NCBI GenBank assembly: GCA_902585605.1
Contig: CACIED010000006.1
Location: forward strand, 1-62,072
DNA length: 62,072 nt
Direction: 5' to 3'
From: an uncultured Alphaproteobacteria bacterium
GTDB lineage: Bacteria > Pseudomonadota > Alphaproteobacteria > HIMB59 > GCA-002718135
Position numbers and translations under genes: made by a program. The notes under the pieces were generated by a model that saw nothing but the letters and a program-made list of their open reading frames with translations, was not told the origin of the DNA and did not search any database. The stretch's first letter is position 1; every line of letters starts with the position of its first letter. This document shows, one piece after another, positions 38,201-46,929 of this stretch.

Positions 38201-39210
38201 TAAACACCTAGTTTTTTTTGAAGTTCTTTGGAAGATGTTGTGTATCTAAAAATGTTTTTCTTATCAGGAAAGCAATACTTAAATACTTCTTGAGCCATTA
38301 AGGCAGACTCGTGAAATCCTGATAGAATAAGTTTAAGTTTTCCTGGGTACCAATTTATGTCACCTATCGCAAAGATTGAAGGTGTAGAAGTTTCAAATTT
38401 TTCAGTGTCCACTTTAATTAAGTTCTCGTGTAAGTTTAAACCCCATTCCGCAATTGGACCTAGTTCCATTTTTAAACCAAAAAATGGTAAAAGATAATCT
38501 ACTTCAATGTTTGATTTTTCATCATCATTTTCGTATTCTAGCATTATTCTACTATCTTGAATTTTAGAAATCTTTTTTATTTGGCCCTTTAAAAATTTAA
38601 TTTTTTCTTTTGTTTCTAATTCTTGCATTTTTGAGACAGAATCAGGTGCTGCCCTAAACTCTTTTCTTCTATGTATTAGAGTTACATTGGAATCCTTAGA
38701 TAGTTCATTTGTCCAATCCAAAGCAGAGTCTCCTCCTCCTGCAATTAAGATTTTTTTATTTTTAAATATTGATTTATCTCGAATTGCGTAAAAAACATTT
38801 TTGTTTTCGAAATTCTCAATATGCTCAATTGGAGGTTTTCGGGGCACAAAACTTCCTGCCCCTGCTGCCACTACTATACATTTTGCTTCAACTTTTGTTC
38901 CAATATTAGTTTCTACAATCCAACCATATTCTGTTTTAGCAATTTTCTCGACTTGTTGGTTGAGATGAAATTTAGGTTTAAATGGGTTTATCTGTTTAAT
39001 TAATTCATCAGTTAATTCTTGGCCTGTTACAACTGGTCTAGAGGGAATATCATAAATTGGTTTTTCTGGATACAATTCAGCACACTGACCTCCAACCTTA
39101 TCTAAATTATCAACTAAATGACATTTTATATTTAAAAGACCTAATTCAAATACAGCAAATAAGCCTACCGGACCTGCACCTATAATTACAACATCAGTTT
39201 TTTCCGTCAT
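38200..39210 (-). CDS. ferredoxin-NADP reductase, thioredoxin-reductase-like type
   Basis: A 336-aa flavoprotein of the YumC-type FNR family. FAD-binding VIIGAGPVGLFAVFELG and the NADPH-binding ILIAGGGDSALDWTNEL are present, with no redox CxxC between, which separates it from thioredoxin reductase. PSIFAIGDINWYPGKLKLILSGFHESALMAQ ends the FAD site, with a C-terminal aromatic-containing tail (IFRYTTSSKELQKKL) as in this type. It heads the nine-gene minus-strand run and pairs with the adjacent ferredoxin. Confidence 0.9.
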   Translation of the reverse strand: MTEKTDVVIIGAGPVGLFAVFELGLLNIKCHLVDNLDKVGGQCAELYPEKPIYDIPSRPVVTGQELTDELIKQINPFKPKFHLNQQVEKIAKTEYGWIVETNIGTKVEAKCIVVAAGAGSFVPRKPPIEHIENFENKNVFYAIRDKSIFKNKKILIAGGGDSALDWTNELSKDSNVTLIHRRKEFRAAPDSVSKMQELETKEKIKFLKGQIKKISKIQDSRIMLEYENDDEKSNIEVDYLLPFFGLKMELGPIAEWGLNLHENLIKVDTEKFETSTPSIFAIGDINWYPGKLKLILSGFHESALMAQEVFKYCFPDKKNIFRYTTSSKELQKKLGV

Positions 39211-39253
39211 ATGTGAAAAATAACAACTTTTTTTATTATTTCTAGGGATTATA

Positions 39254-39259
39254 TATAAT
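39254..39259 (+). promoter_or_regulatory. -10 element TATAAT four nt before the ctaA ATG
   Basis: A perfect TATAAT in ATATATAATC, ending 4 nt before the ATG at 39264. Normal start-site spacing would put transcription within or at the start codon, so ctaA is likely leaderless. No convincing -35 is visible. Confidence 0.4.
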
Positions 39260-39263
39260 CAAA

Positions 39264-40319
39264 ATGAATTACGCTAATACTTCAAATTATTATAACCCTG
39301 CGATTTATATATGGCTATTAACAATAACCGCAATGGTTTTATTAATTATAGTAATAGGAGGTCTCACAAGATTAACCGACTCTGGACTTTCTATGACTGA
39401 CTGGCGTCCAATTTTAGGTGTAATTCCTCCACTGAGTCTAGAAAGTTGGTTGGTTGTATTCGAAATGTATAAACAAACACCAGAATACAAAATAGTTAAC
39501 AAAAATATGACGTTAAATGAGTTTAAATATATTTTTTGGTGGGAGTGGTTTCATAGAATATTTGCAAGAGCCATAGGAATTGTCTTTTTAATACCCTTAA
39601 TATACTTCAGTTTTAAAAAGCAAATTCAATCGTCACTATACATAAGACTTGGTATTGTATTTGTGTTTGGTTTGTTTCAAGCAGTTATTGGATGGTGGAT
39701 GGTAAAGAGTGGATTGACTGAAAATCCTTATGTAAGCCCTTATAGACTTACTTTTCATCTTTTAAATGCTCTTATAATTTTCTCAATACTATTATGGATA
39801 GCAATGGATTATAGGTATTCTTCTAATATAAGTTTTTTATCTAAGCCAAAGACAATTGAATTTTATATTTTAATTGCTGTAATCTTAATATTTATCACAA
39901 TTGCAACAGGTGGATTTATGGCAGGCACCAACTCTGGGCAATCTTTTAATACTTTTCCACTAATGAATGGAAAAATTATACCTGATGATTACATTATTGA
40001 TGATTTAGGTATTTATAATATTTTTGAAAATACAGTTGCAATAAATTTTAACCACCGTTGGTTATCAATATTTGTTTTTTTTTATATCCTTTTTGTTTGT
40101 TTTAAATTTATTAAATTTGATAATAAAAATATATCTAGTACTCTTGTATATTTAGTTTTATTCTTTCTAACGTTACAAGTAATATTAGGTATTATAACTC
40201 TTTTAAGTAATGTTTACTTACCAGTCGCAAGTTTACATCAAACTAATTCAATTTTGTTGTTATCAACTTTGTTAATTAGTTATCATCAAATTAAAATTAG
40301 AAAGGTTAAAGATGTCTAA
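39264..40319 (+). CDS. ctaA: haem A synthase (COX15/CtaA type 2)
   Basis: A 351-aa membrane protein with eight helices converting haem O to haem A for cytochrome c oxidase. Family signatures are GGLTRLTDSGLSMTDWRPI and EWFHRIFARAIG, with haem-ligand His in EWFHR, LTFHLLNA, NFNHRWLS and ASLHQ. The lack of a CtaA-type N-terminal Cys pair places it in the COX15-like group typical of alphaproteobacteria. Its stop lies inside the SDR gene start (8-nt overlap). Confidence 0.95.
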   Translation: MNYANTSNYYNPAIYIWLLTITAMVLLIIVIGGLTRLTDSGLSMTDWRPILGVIPPLSLESWLVVFEMYKQTPEYKIVNKNMTLNEFKYIFWWEWFHRIFARAIGIVFLIPLIYFSFKKQIQSSLYIRLGIVFVFGLFQAVIGWWMVKSGLTENPYVSPYRLTFHLLNALIIFSILLWIAMDYRYSSNISFLSKPKTIEFYILIAVILIFITIATGGFMAGTNSGQSFNTFPLMNGKIIPDDYIIDDLGIYNIFENTVAINFNHRWLSIFVFFYILFVCFKFIKFDNKNISSTLVYLVLFFLTLQVILGIITLLSNVYLPVASLHQTNSILLLSTLLISYHQIKIRKVKDV

Positions 40320-41037
40320 CAAAAATATATTTGTCTTTGGGGGTACAGGTTCTATTGGAAAATCATTATCAAAAAAATTGAAAAGCAATAACTATGATCC
40401 AATAATTATTTCTAGAAATGAAACAGAATTAAAACAATTATCTGAAGAAATTGGATGTGAATACAAAGTGTGTGATGTTTTAGATTTTAATAAAGTTAAG
40501 AGTATTTCAGAAGAATACAAAGATCAATTAAGTGGTATTGCTTTTTGTGTTGGCTCTATAAATTTAAAACCTCTTAAAATGACTAAAGATGAAGATTTTA
40601 TTGATTCTTTTAAAATAAATACACTTAGTGCTATAAATGCAATTAAGTATAATCAAGAAACTCTTGCTAAAAATAATGGCAGTATTCTTCTTTATTCAAC
40701 TATTGCTGTAAAACAAGGTTTTACTAATCACACAATAATTTCTACCGCAAAAGGTGCCATTGAAGGGCTTACTTTGAGTTTAGCTGCTGAATTTGCTCCA
40801 AAAATCAAAGTAAATTGTATAGCGCCAAGTTTAACTGACGCAAAAATGACACAAAAGTTGATTAGTAATGAAACTATTAAGAAAGCAATTGAAAATATGC
40901 ATCCTCTACCTAAAATTGGATCTGGTGATGATTTCTCTGATATTGGAAGTTTTCTATTAAGTGATAAAAATAGTTGGATAACTGGACAAATATTTCATAT
41001 AGATGGGGGAAGATCATCATTAAGAATTAAATCGTGA
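40312..41037 (+). CDS. SDR family protein without the catalytic Tyr
   Basis: A 241-aa Rossmann protein. NAD(P)-binding FVFGGTGSIGKSL (8-20) and Ser129 region LLYSTIAVKQGF are present, and Lys147 in ISTAKGAIEGL. The YxxxK motif reads I143-S-T-A-K, so the catalytic Tyr is missing. A C-terminal HIDGGRS matches FabG-like SDRs. It may bind nucleotide without classical reductase activity, or use another residue. Partners are ctaA, DUF6134 and a second SDR in one operon. Confidence 0.78.
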   Translation: MSNKNIFVFGGTGSIGKSLSKKLKSNNYDPIIISRNETELKQLSEEIGCEYKVCDVLDFNKVKSISEEYKDQLSGIAFCVGSINLKPLKMTKDEDFIDSFKINTLSAINAIKYNQETLAKNNGSILLYSTIAVKQGFTNHTIISTAKGAIEGLTLSLAAEFAPKIKVNCIAPSLTDAKMTQKLISNETIKKAIENMHPLPKIGSGDDFSDIGSFLLSDKNSWITGQIFHIDGGRSSLRIKS

Positions 41038-41717
41038 AATATATCTTTATAATTTGTTTATCTGTTTTTTCTTTAAGCGTTTTTAGTCAACCATTTCCAA
41101 TACCAGAAGATAATGAGGTAAGTTATGATGTTATTAGAAAAAAGAAAAATATTGGAAACTTAATATCAAAATTTGAAGAAAATGAAGATAGTGTCGTTAT
41201 ACATTCAGTCTTAAAAATAAATGTTAAAGTTTTATTTATTCCAGCATACAAATTTTTTCAAGAAACTAAAGAAACTTGGAAAAATGGTGAATTTGTATCA
41301 ATAGATGGATTTACAGACTTCGAAGATGATCGAGAGTATAAAATAATTGGAAATGATGAAGACAATTTTTTTATTGCTAGTGGTATGGATGGAGAATTAA
41401 AATTAGATAAAAATATAGTACCATTAAATTATTGGAATATTGAAATGTTAAATGAGAAAGAAGTATTTGACACTCAAAAAGGTATAGTAAGAACTATAGA
41501 AGTAAAGCAACTTGAAGATGAATATATAAAAATCAATGACATTGAAATATTAGCTAATAAGTATGTTTTTAATGCATCAAAAAATCCAAAAGATAAAGGG
41601 CCATTCCCTGAGTATACACTTTGGTATTTTGAAAAAGAGCTCATGAAAATGGAATTCAAAAATCCTAACGATAAAAAAAATATTATAACAATAATTCGTA
41701 ATGATTGGAGTCTATAG
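41034..41717 (+). CDS. DUF6134-like secreted protein
   Basis: A 227-aa protein with an N-terminal signal peptide (IFIICLSVFSLSVFSQ) and GTG start inside the previous stop (4-nt overlap). The rest is beta-rich (VSYDVIRKKKNIGNLISKFEEN; TWKNGEFVSIDGFTDFEDDREY; LWYFEKELMKMEF), resembling the DUF6134/DUF3108-like barrel that relates to lipoprotein or lipid carriers. I infer an exported or periplasmic hydrophobic-ligand binder. It is sandwiched between two SDRs. Confidence 0.65.
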   Translation: MKYIFIICLSVFSLSVFSQPFPIPEDNEVSYDVIRKKKNIGNLISKFEENEDSVVIHSVLKINVKVLFIPAYKFFQETKETWKNGEFVSIDGFTDFEDDREYKIIGNDEDNFFIASGMDGELKLDKNIVPLNYWNIEMLNEKEVFDTQKGIVRTIEVKQLEDEYIKINDIEILANKYVFNASKNPKDKGPFPEYTLWYFEKELMKMEFKNPNDKKNIITIIRNDWSL

Positions 41718-42476
41718 TTGCAAACTATATGGATTACTGGTGGATCTTCAGGTATTGGTTTTGCTACAGCAAAAGAATTTATCAATAATAATTGGCAAGT
41801 TGTAATTTCTTCAAGTAATAAAATAAAACTTGAATCTGCAAAAAAAAAATTAGAACTAAATAATAATAAAAATTTAGTTCATGCTATTGTATGTGATATT
41901 TCTTCAAAAAATAATGTTGATGAAACGATTAATTCTATAGAAAAAAATATTGGTAAAATTGATATAGCATTATTAAATGCATCAGCTTATAGTCCAAACA
42001 AAGATCAAATATTTGATATTTCAAACTACGAATTGCTAGTAGATGTAAATATCAAAGGTACTTTGTATTGTGTTAACAAATTAAAAGATGTTATGAAAAA
42101 TAGAAATAATACGATTGCTATTATTTCTTCACCGTTGGGATATAGAGGTTGGCCAACAGCTGGGGCGTATGGTATTTCTAAGGCAGCTCAATTAAGCTTG
42201 AGTGAAAGCTTGTATTTTGATTTCAAAAAGTTGAACATTAATGTTAGAGTGATATGTCCAGGTTTTATTGATACCGAAGCAACCAAAAAAAATAGCTTCA
42301 AAATGCCTTTTTTAAAAAGTGCTGAATATGCAGGAAAAAAAATATTTGATAGGTTAACTAAAGGTAAAGAATTTGAAATAATTTTTCCCTATTTGATTGT
42401 ATATTTTTTTAAATTTACAAGGATATTACCTTACAAAATATATTTTTATATATGGAAAAAATTAGGGAATTTTTAG
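41718..42476 (+). CDS. SDR family oxidoreductase
   Basis: A 252-aa short-chain dehydrogenase. NAD(P)-binding WITGGSSGIGFATAKEF, NNAG-like LNASAYSP, Ser in ISSPLG and catalytic YGISK are complete. It has a hydrophobic C terminus (IIFPYLIVYFFKFTRILPYKIYFYIWKKL), suggesting membrane association or lipid substrates. TTG is the start (directly after the previous stop); no ATG lies nearby. The stop tetramer TTAG is shared with pfkA. Confidence 0.82.
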   Translation: MQTIWITGGSSGIGFATAKEFINNNWQVVISSSNKIKLESAKKKLELNNNKNLVHAIVCDISSKNNVDETINSIEKNIGKIDIALLNASAYSPNKDQIFDISNYELLVDVNIKGTLYCVNKLKDVMKNRNNTIAIISSPLGYRGWPTAGAYGISKAAQLSLSESLYFDFKKLNINVRVICPGFIDTEATKKNSFKMPFLKSAEYAGKKIFDRLTKGKEFEIIFPYLIVYFFKFTRILPYKIYFYIWKKLGNF

Positions 42477-43558
42477 TTTATTTCACCAATATAAATTCCA
42501 AGTCCTTCAGCTACTTTAATCAAAGGATCATTTTTTTGAACAGTTTTTGAATATCCAGCAACTTGACTAAGCATCAAATCTTGTACTCCTCTGTCTTTCC
42601 ATACAACTACTCTATTAAATTTTTTCTTTGCAATTAAATCAACCGCATAAACCCCAAAGGCACTTGCAATTAAACGATCTCTATGAGTTGGTTGAGCGCC
42701 TCTTTGAACATGCCCTAGAACTGTGACTCTTGTTTCAGAGTCTGTTATTTTATAGATTTCATCACCAAGATAATTTCCAATCCCTCCAAGACGCACCTCT
42801 CCATCAACATATTTCACTGTAGCTTTTTTACCGTTTTCTTTTTTTACAGCTTCTGCCACAACTATTAATGCATGATTTCTTCCTTTAGATCTAAGTTTGT
42901 CAATATGATCAGCAATAGATTTAATTGAATATTGAATCTCAGGAATCAAAATAATGTCTGCTCCTCCAGCAATTCCTGCATTCAAAGCAATGTGGCCTGC
43001 ATCTCTACCCATTACTTCTAAAATCATTACTCTTCTATGGCTTGCTGCTGTTGGTTGAAGCATATCTAAAGCATTTGTTGCTACGTCAACTGCAGTATCA
43101 TAGCCTATAGATAGTTCATTATGCTTAACATCATTATCAATAGTCTTTGGAATACCTACAAAATTTATATTTCCTTTTTTTGTAATGCTTTGAAGAATTT
43201 TCAAACTTCCATCACCACCAATACCAATTAGAGCATCAATTCCTAATTTTTTAAAACCTTCTATAACTAAATCAGATGAGTCAATTTTTTTTCCATTCCT
43301 TATAATTTTTTTAAAAGGGTTGCCTTTGTTATTTGATCCTAAAAAAGTTCCACCCATCCTCATTAAGCTACCCTCAAAATTTTTCGGATTTAATTTGATA
43401 ACGTCCAGTGGCTCTTTCAACAAGCCCAATGTTCCGTCCTTTATTCCATAAACTTCCCAATTGTACTTGTTATGTGCTCTTAATGTAACAGCTCTAATTA
43501 CTGCATTTAAACCTGCACAATCTCCACCGCTAGTTAAAATTGCTATTTTTTTTACCAC
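42473..43558 (-). CDS. pfkA: 6-phosphofructokinase
   Basis: A 361-aa PFK. TSGGDCAGLNAVIR (9-22), GGDGS (114-118), PKTIDND (137-143), MGRDAGHIAL and the allosteric-type GHVQRGAQPTHRDR are visible. Gly117 at the position equal to E. coli G104 favours ATP as donor, while Lys138 at the position equal to G124 is typical of PPi enzymes; T. brucei PFK has this combination and uses ATP. PFK is uncommon in alphaproteobacteria, most of which rely on Entner-Doudoroff. With pyk here, it suggests an EMP pathway. Confidence 0.9.
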   Translation of the reverse strand: MVKKIAILTSGGDCAGLNAVIRAVTLRAHNKYNWEVYGIKDGTLGLLKEPLDVIKLNPKNFEGSLMRMGGTFLGSNNKGNPFKKIIRNGKKIDSSDLVIEGFKKLGIDALIGIGGDGSLKILQSITKKGNINFVGIPKTIDNDVKHNELSIGYDTAVDVATNALDMLQPTAASHRRVMILEVMGRDAGHIALNAGIAGGADIILIPEIQYSIKSIADHIDKLRSKGRNHALIVVAEAVKKENGKKATVKYVDGEVRLGGIGNYLGDEIYKITDSETRVTVLGHVQRGAQPTHRDRLIASAFGVYAVDLIAKKKFNRVVVWKDRGVQDLMLSQVAGYSKTVQKNDPLIKVAEGLGIYIGEIN

Positions 43559-43602
43559 AGGGCGTTTATATACTATTATTATATTTTTACTTATTTATTT
43601 TC

Positions 43603-43803
43603 ATGGATGACATAAACAAACTTATAGAAATTTTAAAAAATTTTGAACAAGAACATAGAGATCTTGATGAAATACTTATTAGGCTTCAAGAAAAAAATAC
43701 TGTAGATTTTTTACAAATTCAAAGGTTAAAAAAAAGAAAATTAATCCTAAAAGATAAAATATTAGAAATTCAAAATAAATTAGAACCAGATAGTATAGCT
43801 TAA
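43603..43803 (+). CDS. DUF465 (YdcH-like) small coiled-coil protein
   Basis: A 66-aa protein from the ATG at 43603 (MDDINKLIEIL). The frame is open farther upstream but that part overlaps the pfkA start and is not family-like. EHRDLDEILIRL, IQRLKKRKLILKDKILEI is the DUF465 pattern of two antiparallel helices. Function unknown. The stop shares TTAA with the COQ9 gene. Confidence 0.85.
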   Translation: MDDINKLIEILKNFEQEHRDLDEILIRLQEKNTVDFLQIQRLKKRKLILKDKILEIQNKLEPDSIA

Positions 43804-44417
43804 GTTAAAAAACTTTTTAAAAATTTAGGAGCGTTATCCTTAATAAAAGATATTCTTTCCTTAATTTTTGGAATTTTTGATATTATCTTAAGATTTTTAT
43901 CGATATTTTCTTCAACATGCTTCATTTCTTTTGAAAAAAAAACGAACAAGGCATTAGTATAAACTCCAGATAAAATCAGTCTTTTTGTATAAAAATTGAA
44001 ATCTGTTGAATTATCTCCAGCTAAATACCACATTGTACTTACTGAATTATATAAACTCTTTTTTGATATTTTGTTATTTGTGGGTAGCAAAAGATGGTTA
44101 AAGGTTTTTTTATAAAATTCTTTATCTTCATTTAATATATCAAATCGTAATAATAATATTTTTTTTATTCTTTTGTTAATTGGAAAATTAATTAAATTAA
44201 TTTTTTTTAATTTATATTCAAGTTTTTCATTAATATTTTGTAAAGCATATTCTAATAAATCTTTATATCCATCAGGGAAAAAATAGAATAAATCATTTTT
44301 TTCTATATTTTGTTTTTGTAATTTTGAAAATATTTTTGATGACCAACCTTCAATTGATACGATTTTTTTTGCTTTTTTGAGAATATCTTCTTTTTTTTTA
44401 TTTTCTGTTTTGTTCAT
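43800..44417 (-). CDS. COQ9 family ubiquinone biosynthesis protein
   Basis: A 205-aa protein with a TetR-like N-terminal helical part (GWSSKIFSKLQKQ) and the COQ9 C-terminal signature STMWYLAGDNSTDFNFYTKRLILSGVYTNAL (about 134-164). COQ9 binds lipids and presents ubiquinone precursors to COQ7. TIGR02396 was named for divergence from rpsU, and rpsU lies 0.6 kb away here, separated only by def. It overlaps def by 20 nt. Confidence 0.88.
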   Translation of the reverse strand: MNKTENKKKEDILKKAKKIVSIEGWSSKIFSKLQKQNIEKNDLFYFFPDGYKDLLEYALQNINEKLEYKLKKINLINFPINKRIKKILLLRFDILNEDKEFYKKTFNHLLLPTNNKISKKSLYNSVSTMWYLAGDNSTDFNFYTKRLILSGVYTNALFVFFSKEMKHVEENIDKNLKIISKIPKIKERISFIKDNAPKFLKSFLT

Positions 44418-44928
44418 TTTTCCAATATGTAGTTATTTCTTTTTCAAAACCAAAAGCATTTTTATGTGCTAAGCGTGATGTATACAAAATGCCGTTTAAG
44501 TGATCTACCTCATGCTGTACTACCCTTGCGTGTAAGCCTTCAACTTCATTTTCAATTTCTTTACCATCAAGATCAAATCCAGAATATTTAATTTTTTTAA
44601 ATCTTCTTACTAAACCCTGCATACCAGGTATTGATAAACAACCTTCCCAGTCATCCTCAGTTTCTTTTCCCATGGGTGTAAAAATAGGATTTATTAATGG
44701 TGTTATCTCAATTTTATCTTTCTCTTCATTATCAGGATTACGAAATACTATTATTTTCTTTGAAATATGTACTTGGGGTGCAGCTAAACCTATACCGTTA
44801 TAGTCAAGCATTGTTTCAGACATATCATAAACTATTTTTTTTAGAGTATCTGAAGAGAATTCTTTTATCTCAGAACATTCTTTTAACAAGATGGGATGAC
44901 CGATTTTTGATATTTTGAGAATAGACAC
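44398..44928 (-). CDS. def: peptide deformylase
   Basis: A 176-aa Fe/Zn hydrolase removing the formyl group from new proteins. Motifs I-III are GIGLAAPQV, EGCLSIPG and HEVDHLNG (Cys and two His metal ligands, catalytic Glu). The start is GTG at 44928 (SILKISKIGHPILL); an out-of-frame ATG lies 2 nt upstream. It is divergent from rpsU and overlaps COQ9, which is an unusual partner since def commonly pairs with fmt. Confidence 0.94.
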   Translation of the reverse strand: MSILKISKIGHPILLKECSEIKEFSSDTLKKIVYDMSETMLDYNGIGLAAPQVHISKKIIVFRNPDNEEKDKIEITPLINPIFTPMGKETEDDWEGCLSIPGMQGLVRRFKKIKYSGFDLDGKEIENEVEGLHARVVQHEVDHLNGILYTSRLAHKNAFGFEKEITTYWKNEQNRK

Positions 44929-45022
44929 ATAATAAATATAAGTATTTTTTCTAATATACCAATAGATTAATTCAATATATCCGTTTGCAAATAATATAGG
45001 TTTGTGTTACTAGCCCATCCCA

Positions 45023-45220
45023 ATGACACTTTTTGTAAATGTAAAAGATAATAACGTAGAACAAGCAATTAGAACGCTTAAAAAGAAAATGCAGCGTGAA
45101 GGTTTGTATAAAGAAATGAAGCTACGTAAACATTACGAGAAACCTTGTTTGAAACGCGCTCGAGAAAAAGAAGAAAATATTAGAAGAGCTAGGAAGTCTG
45201 CAAAAAGAAATAACGATTAA
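45023..45220 (+). CDS. rpsU: 30S ribosomal protein S21
   Basis: A 65-aa basic protein. [47 protein letters not shown] is the S21 family pattern; length is normal. It lies opposite def/COQ9, the classic rpsU-COQ9 neighbourhood, and its stop shares TTAA with pntB. Confidence 0.96.
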   Translation: MTLFVNVKDNNVEQAIRTLKKKMQREGLYKEMKLRKHYEKPCLKRAREKEENIRRARKSAKRNND

Positions 45221-46611
45221 GCAGAAAGACTTTTTACGATATCCTCACACATTTTTTTAGCATCTCCAAATAGCATAGTTGTATTATCTCTATAAAACAA
45301 CTCATTATCAACACCAGAATAACCAGTTGCCATTGAACGTTTTACAAATAAAACACTCTGAGATTTTTCTACATCTAAAATAGGCATACCAAAAATAGGA
45401 GATGACTCATCAGTTTTTGCAGCTGGATTTGTTACATCGTTTGCTCCAATAACAAAAGAAACCTCTGTCATAGGAAAATCATGATTAATTTCATCTAGCT
45501 CCAAGACTTCTTCATAAGGAACATTAGCTTCAGCTAGTAAAACATTCATATGACCTGGCATTCTTCCAGCGACTGGATGTATTGCATATCTTACTTCTAT
45601 TCCTTCTTTTTTTAATATGTCACCCATTTCTCTTAAAGCATGTTGAGCTTGTGCTACAGCCATTCCATATCCTGGTACAATAATTACAGATTCTGCGTTT
45701 TTCATTATATATGCCGCATCCTCTGCATTACCTTGTTTAACAATTTTGTCTGAGTTATCCTTACTAGCACTAGTGTCTTGCTCACCACCAAAACCTCCTA
45801 AAACAACATTAATAATGGATCTGTTCATCCCTTTACTCATTATATAACTCAATATTGCACCAGACGCTCCAACAAGAGCACCAGTTATAATTAAGAGATT
45901 ATTACTTAGGGTAAATCCTATGCCACAAGCTGCCCAACCTGAATATGAGTTTAACATAGAAACGACAACTGGCATGTCAGCGCCACCGATAGGAATTACA
46001 ACAAGAAATCCTAGTAATATTGAAACAATAACTATTGTCCAAAAGATTGTTGGAGATTGATTAATTACAAATAATACAATCAAGAAAATAATTAGGAGGA
46101 AAATTAGTGCATTTATAAGATGCTGGAACTTAAATACTATTGGCTTTCCTGAAATTGTACCTTGTAATTTTCCAAAAGCTAAAACTGAACCAGAGAAAGT
46201 GATAGCACCAATAAATGTTCCAATACTCATTTCAACTAAACTAGCAGTTTTAATCGAACCAACTTTTCCAATACTAAAAGCTACGGGATCATAGAATGCA
46301 GCAGCAGCAACAAAGACAGCAGCTAAACCTACCAAGCTATGAAAAGCAGCTACCAATTGAGGTAGAGCGGTCATCTCAATTCTGAGAGCAATAAATGAAC
46401 CTATAGCACCGCCAACAAGTATCGCCGCACCAATTTCATAATAACTAAGAACTGATTTGAACATTAGCGTTGTGAACACCGCTATAATCATACCAATAAC
46501 ACCAAAAACGTTACCCATTCTTGAAGATTCAGGGTGAGATAAACCTCTTAGAGCAAAGATAAATAATAACGCAGAAATTAAATATAATATCGCAACCATG
46601 TTAGAAGACAT
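45217..46611 (-). CDS. pntB: proton-translocating NAD(P) transhydrogenase subunit beta
   Basis: A 464-aa subunit with about nine membrane helices (1-270) and the NADP-binding domain III (about 285-464): [57 protein letters not shown]. It uses the proton gradient to reduce NADP+ with NADH. The 1-nt stop/start overlap with the preceding pntAB subunit and the split alpha subunit are the alphaproteobacterial form. Confidence 0.96.
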   Translation of the reverse strand: MSSNMVAILYLISALLFIFALRGLSHPESSRMGNVFGVIGMIIAVFTTLMFKSVLSYYEIGAAILVGGAIGSFIALRIEMTALPQLVAAFHSLVGLAAVFVAAAAFYDPVAFSIGKVGSIKTASLVEMSIGTFIGAITFSGSVLAFGKLQGTISGKPIVFKFQHLINALIFLLIIFLIVLFVINQSPTIFWTIVIVSILLGFLVVIPIGGADMPVVVSMLNSYSGWAACGIGFTLSNNLLIITGALVGASGAILSYIMSKGMNRSIINVVLGGFGGEQDTSASKDNSDKIVKQGNAEDAAYIMKNAESVIIVPGYGMAVAQAQHALREMGDILKKEGIEVRYAIHPVAGRMPGHMNVLLAEANVPYEEVLELDEINHDFPMTEVSFVIGANDVTNPAAKTDESSPIFGMPILDVEKSQSVLFVKRSMATGYSGVDNELFYRDNTTMLFGDAKKMCEDIVKSLSA

Positions 46612-46928
46612 TATTCTTTTTCCTTTGTTTTTTTAGTTTTTTTCTTAAACATCGAGAGCATTCGATATGTTACTAAGAAACCTCCAAAAATATTAACTGA
46701 AGCTAATACAACACCAATTAATCCAAAAATTTTTGAAGTATCAAAACCTTGAGGACCGGCTGCCAATATTGCCCCAACTATAATTACACTTGATATTGCA
46801 TTTGTCACACCCATTAAAGGACTATGTAAAGCAGGAGTAACTGACCAAACTACATAATAGCCAATAATACAAGCTAAGAAAAATACTGTTAGTCCAATAA
46901 CAAAAACTTCTGAAGAATGTGCTTCCAT
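46611..46928 (-). CDS. pntAB: NAD(P) transhydrogenase subunit alpha, membrane part
   Basis: A 105-aa protein with about three helices: VFVIGLTVFFLACIIGYYVVW, TPALHSPLMGVTNAISSVIIVGAI, and LIGVVLASVNIFGGFLVTYRML, the family's VTPALHSPLMxxTNAIS signature. Basic/charged tail KKKTKKTKEKE. It is the alpha-2 piece of the three-gene enzyme, lying between pntA and pntB with gaps of 1 nt or less. Confidence 0.95.
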   Translation of the reverse strand: MEAHSSEVFVIGLTVFFLACIIGYYVVWSVTPALHSPLMGVTNAISSVIIVGAILAAGPQGFDTSKIFGLIGVVLASVNIFGGFLVTYRMLSMFKKKTKKTKEKE

Positions 46929-46929
46929 A

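Noticed and set aside
43540..43602. N-terminal extension of DUF465 protein
   Set aside because: The open frame overlaps the pfkA start and is a hydrophobic run foreign to the family; ATG 43603 gives the normal N terminus.
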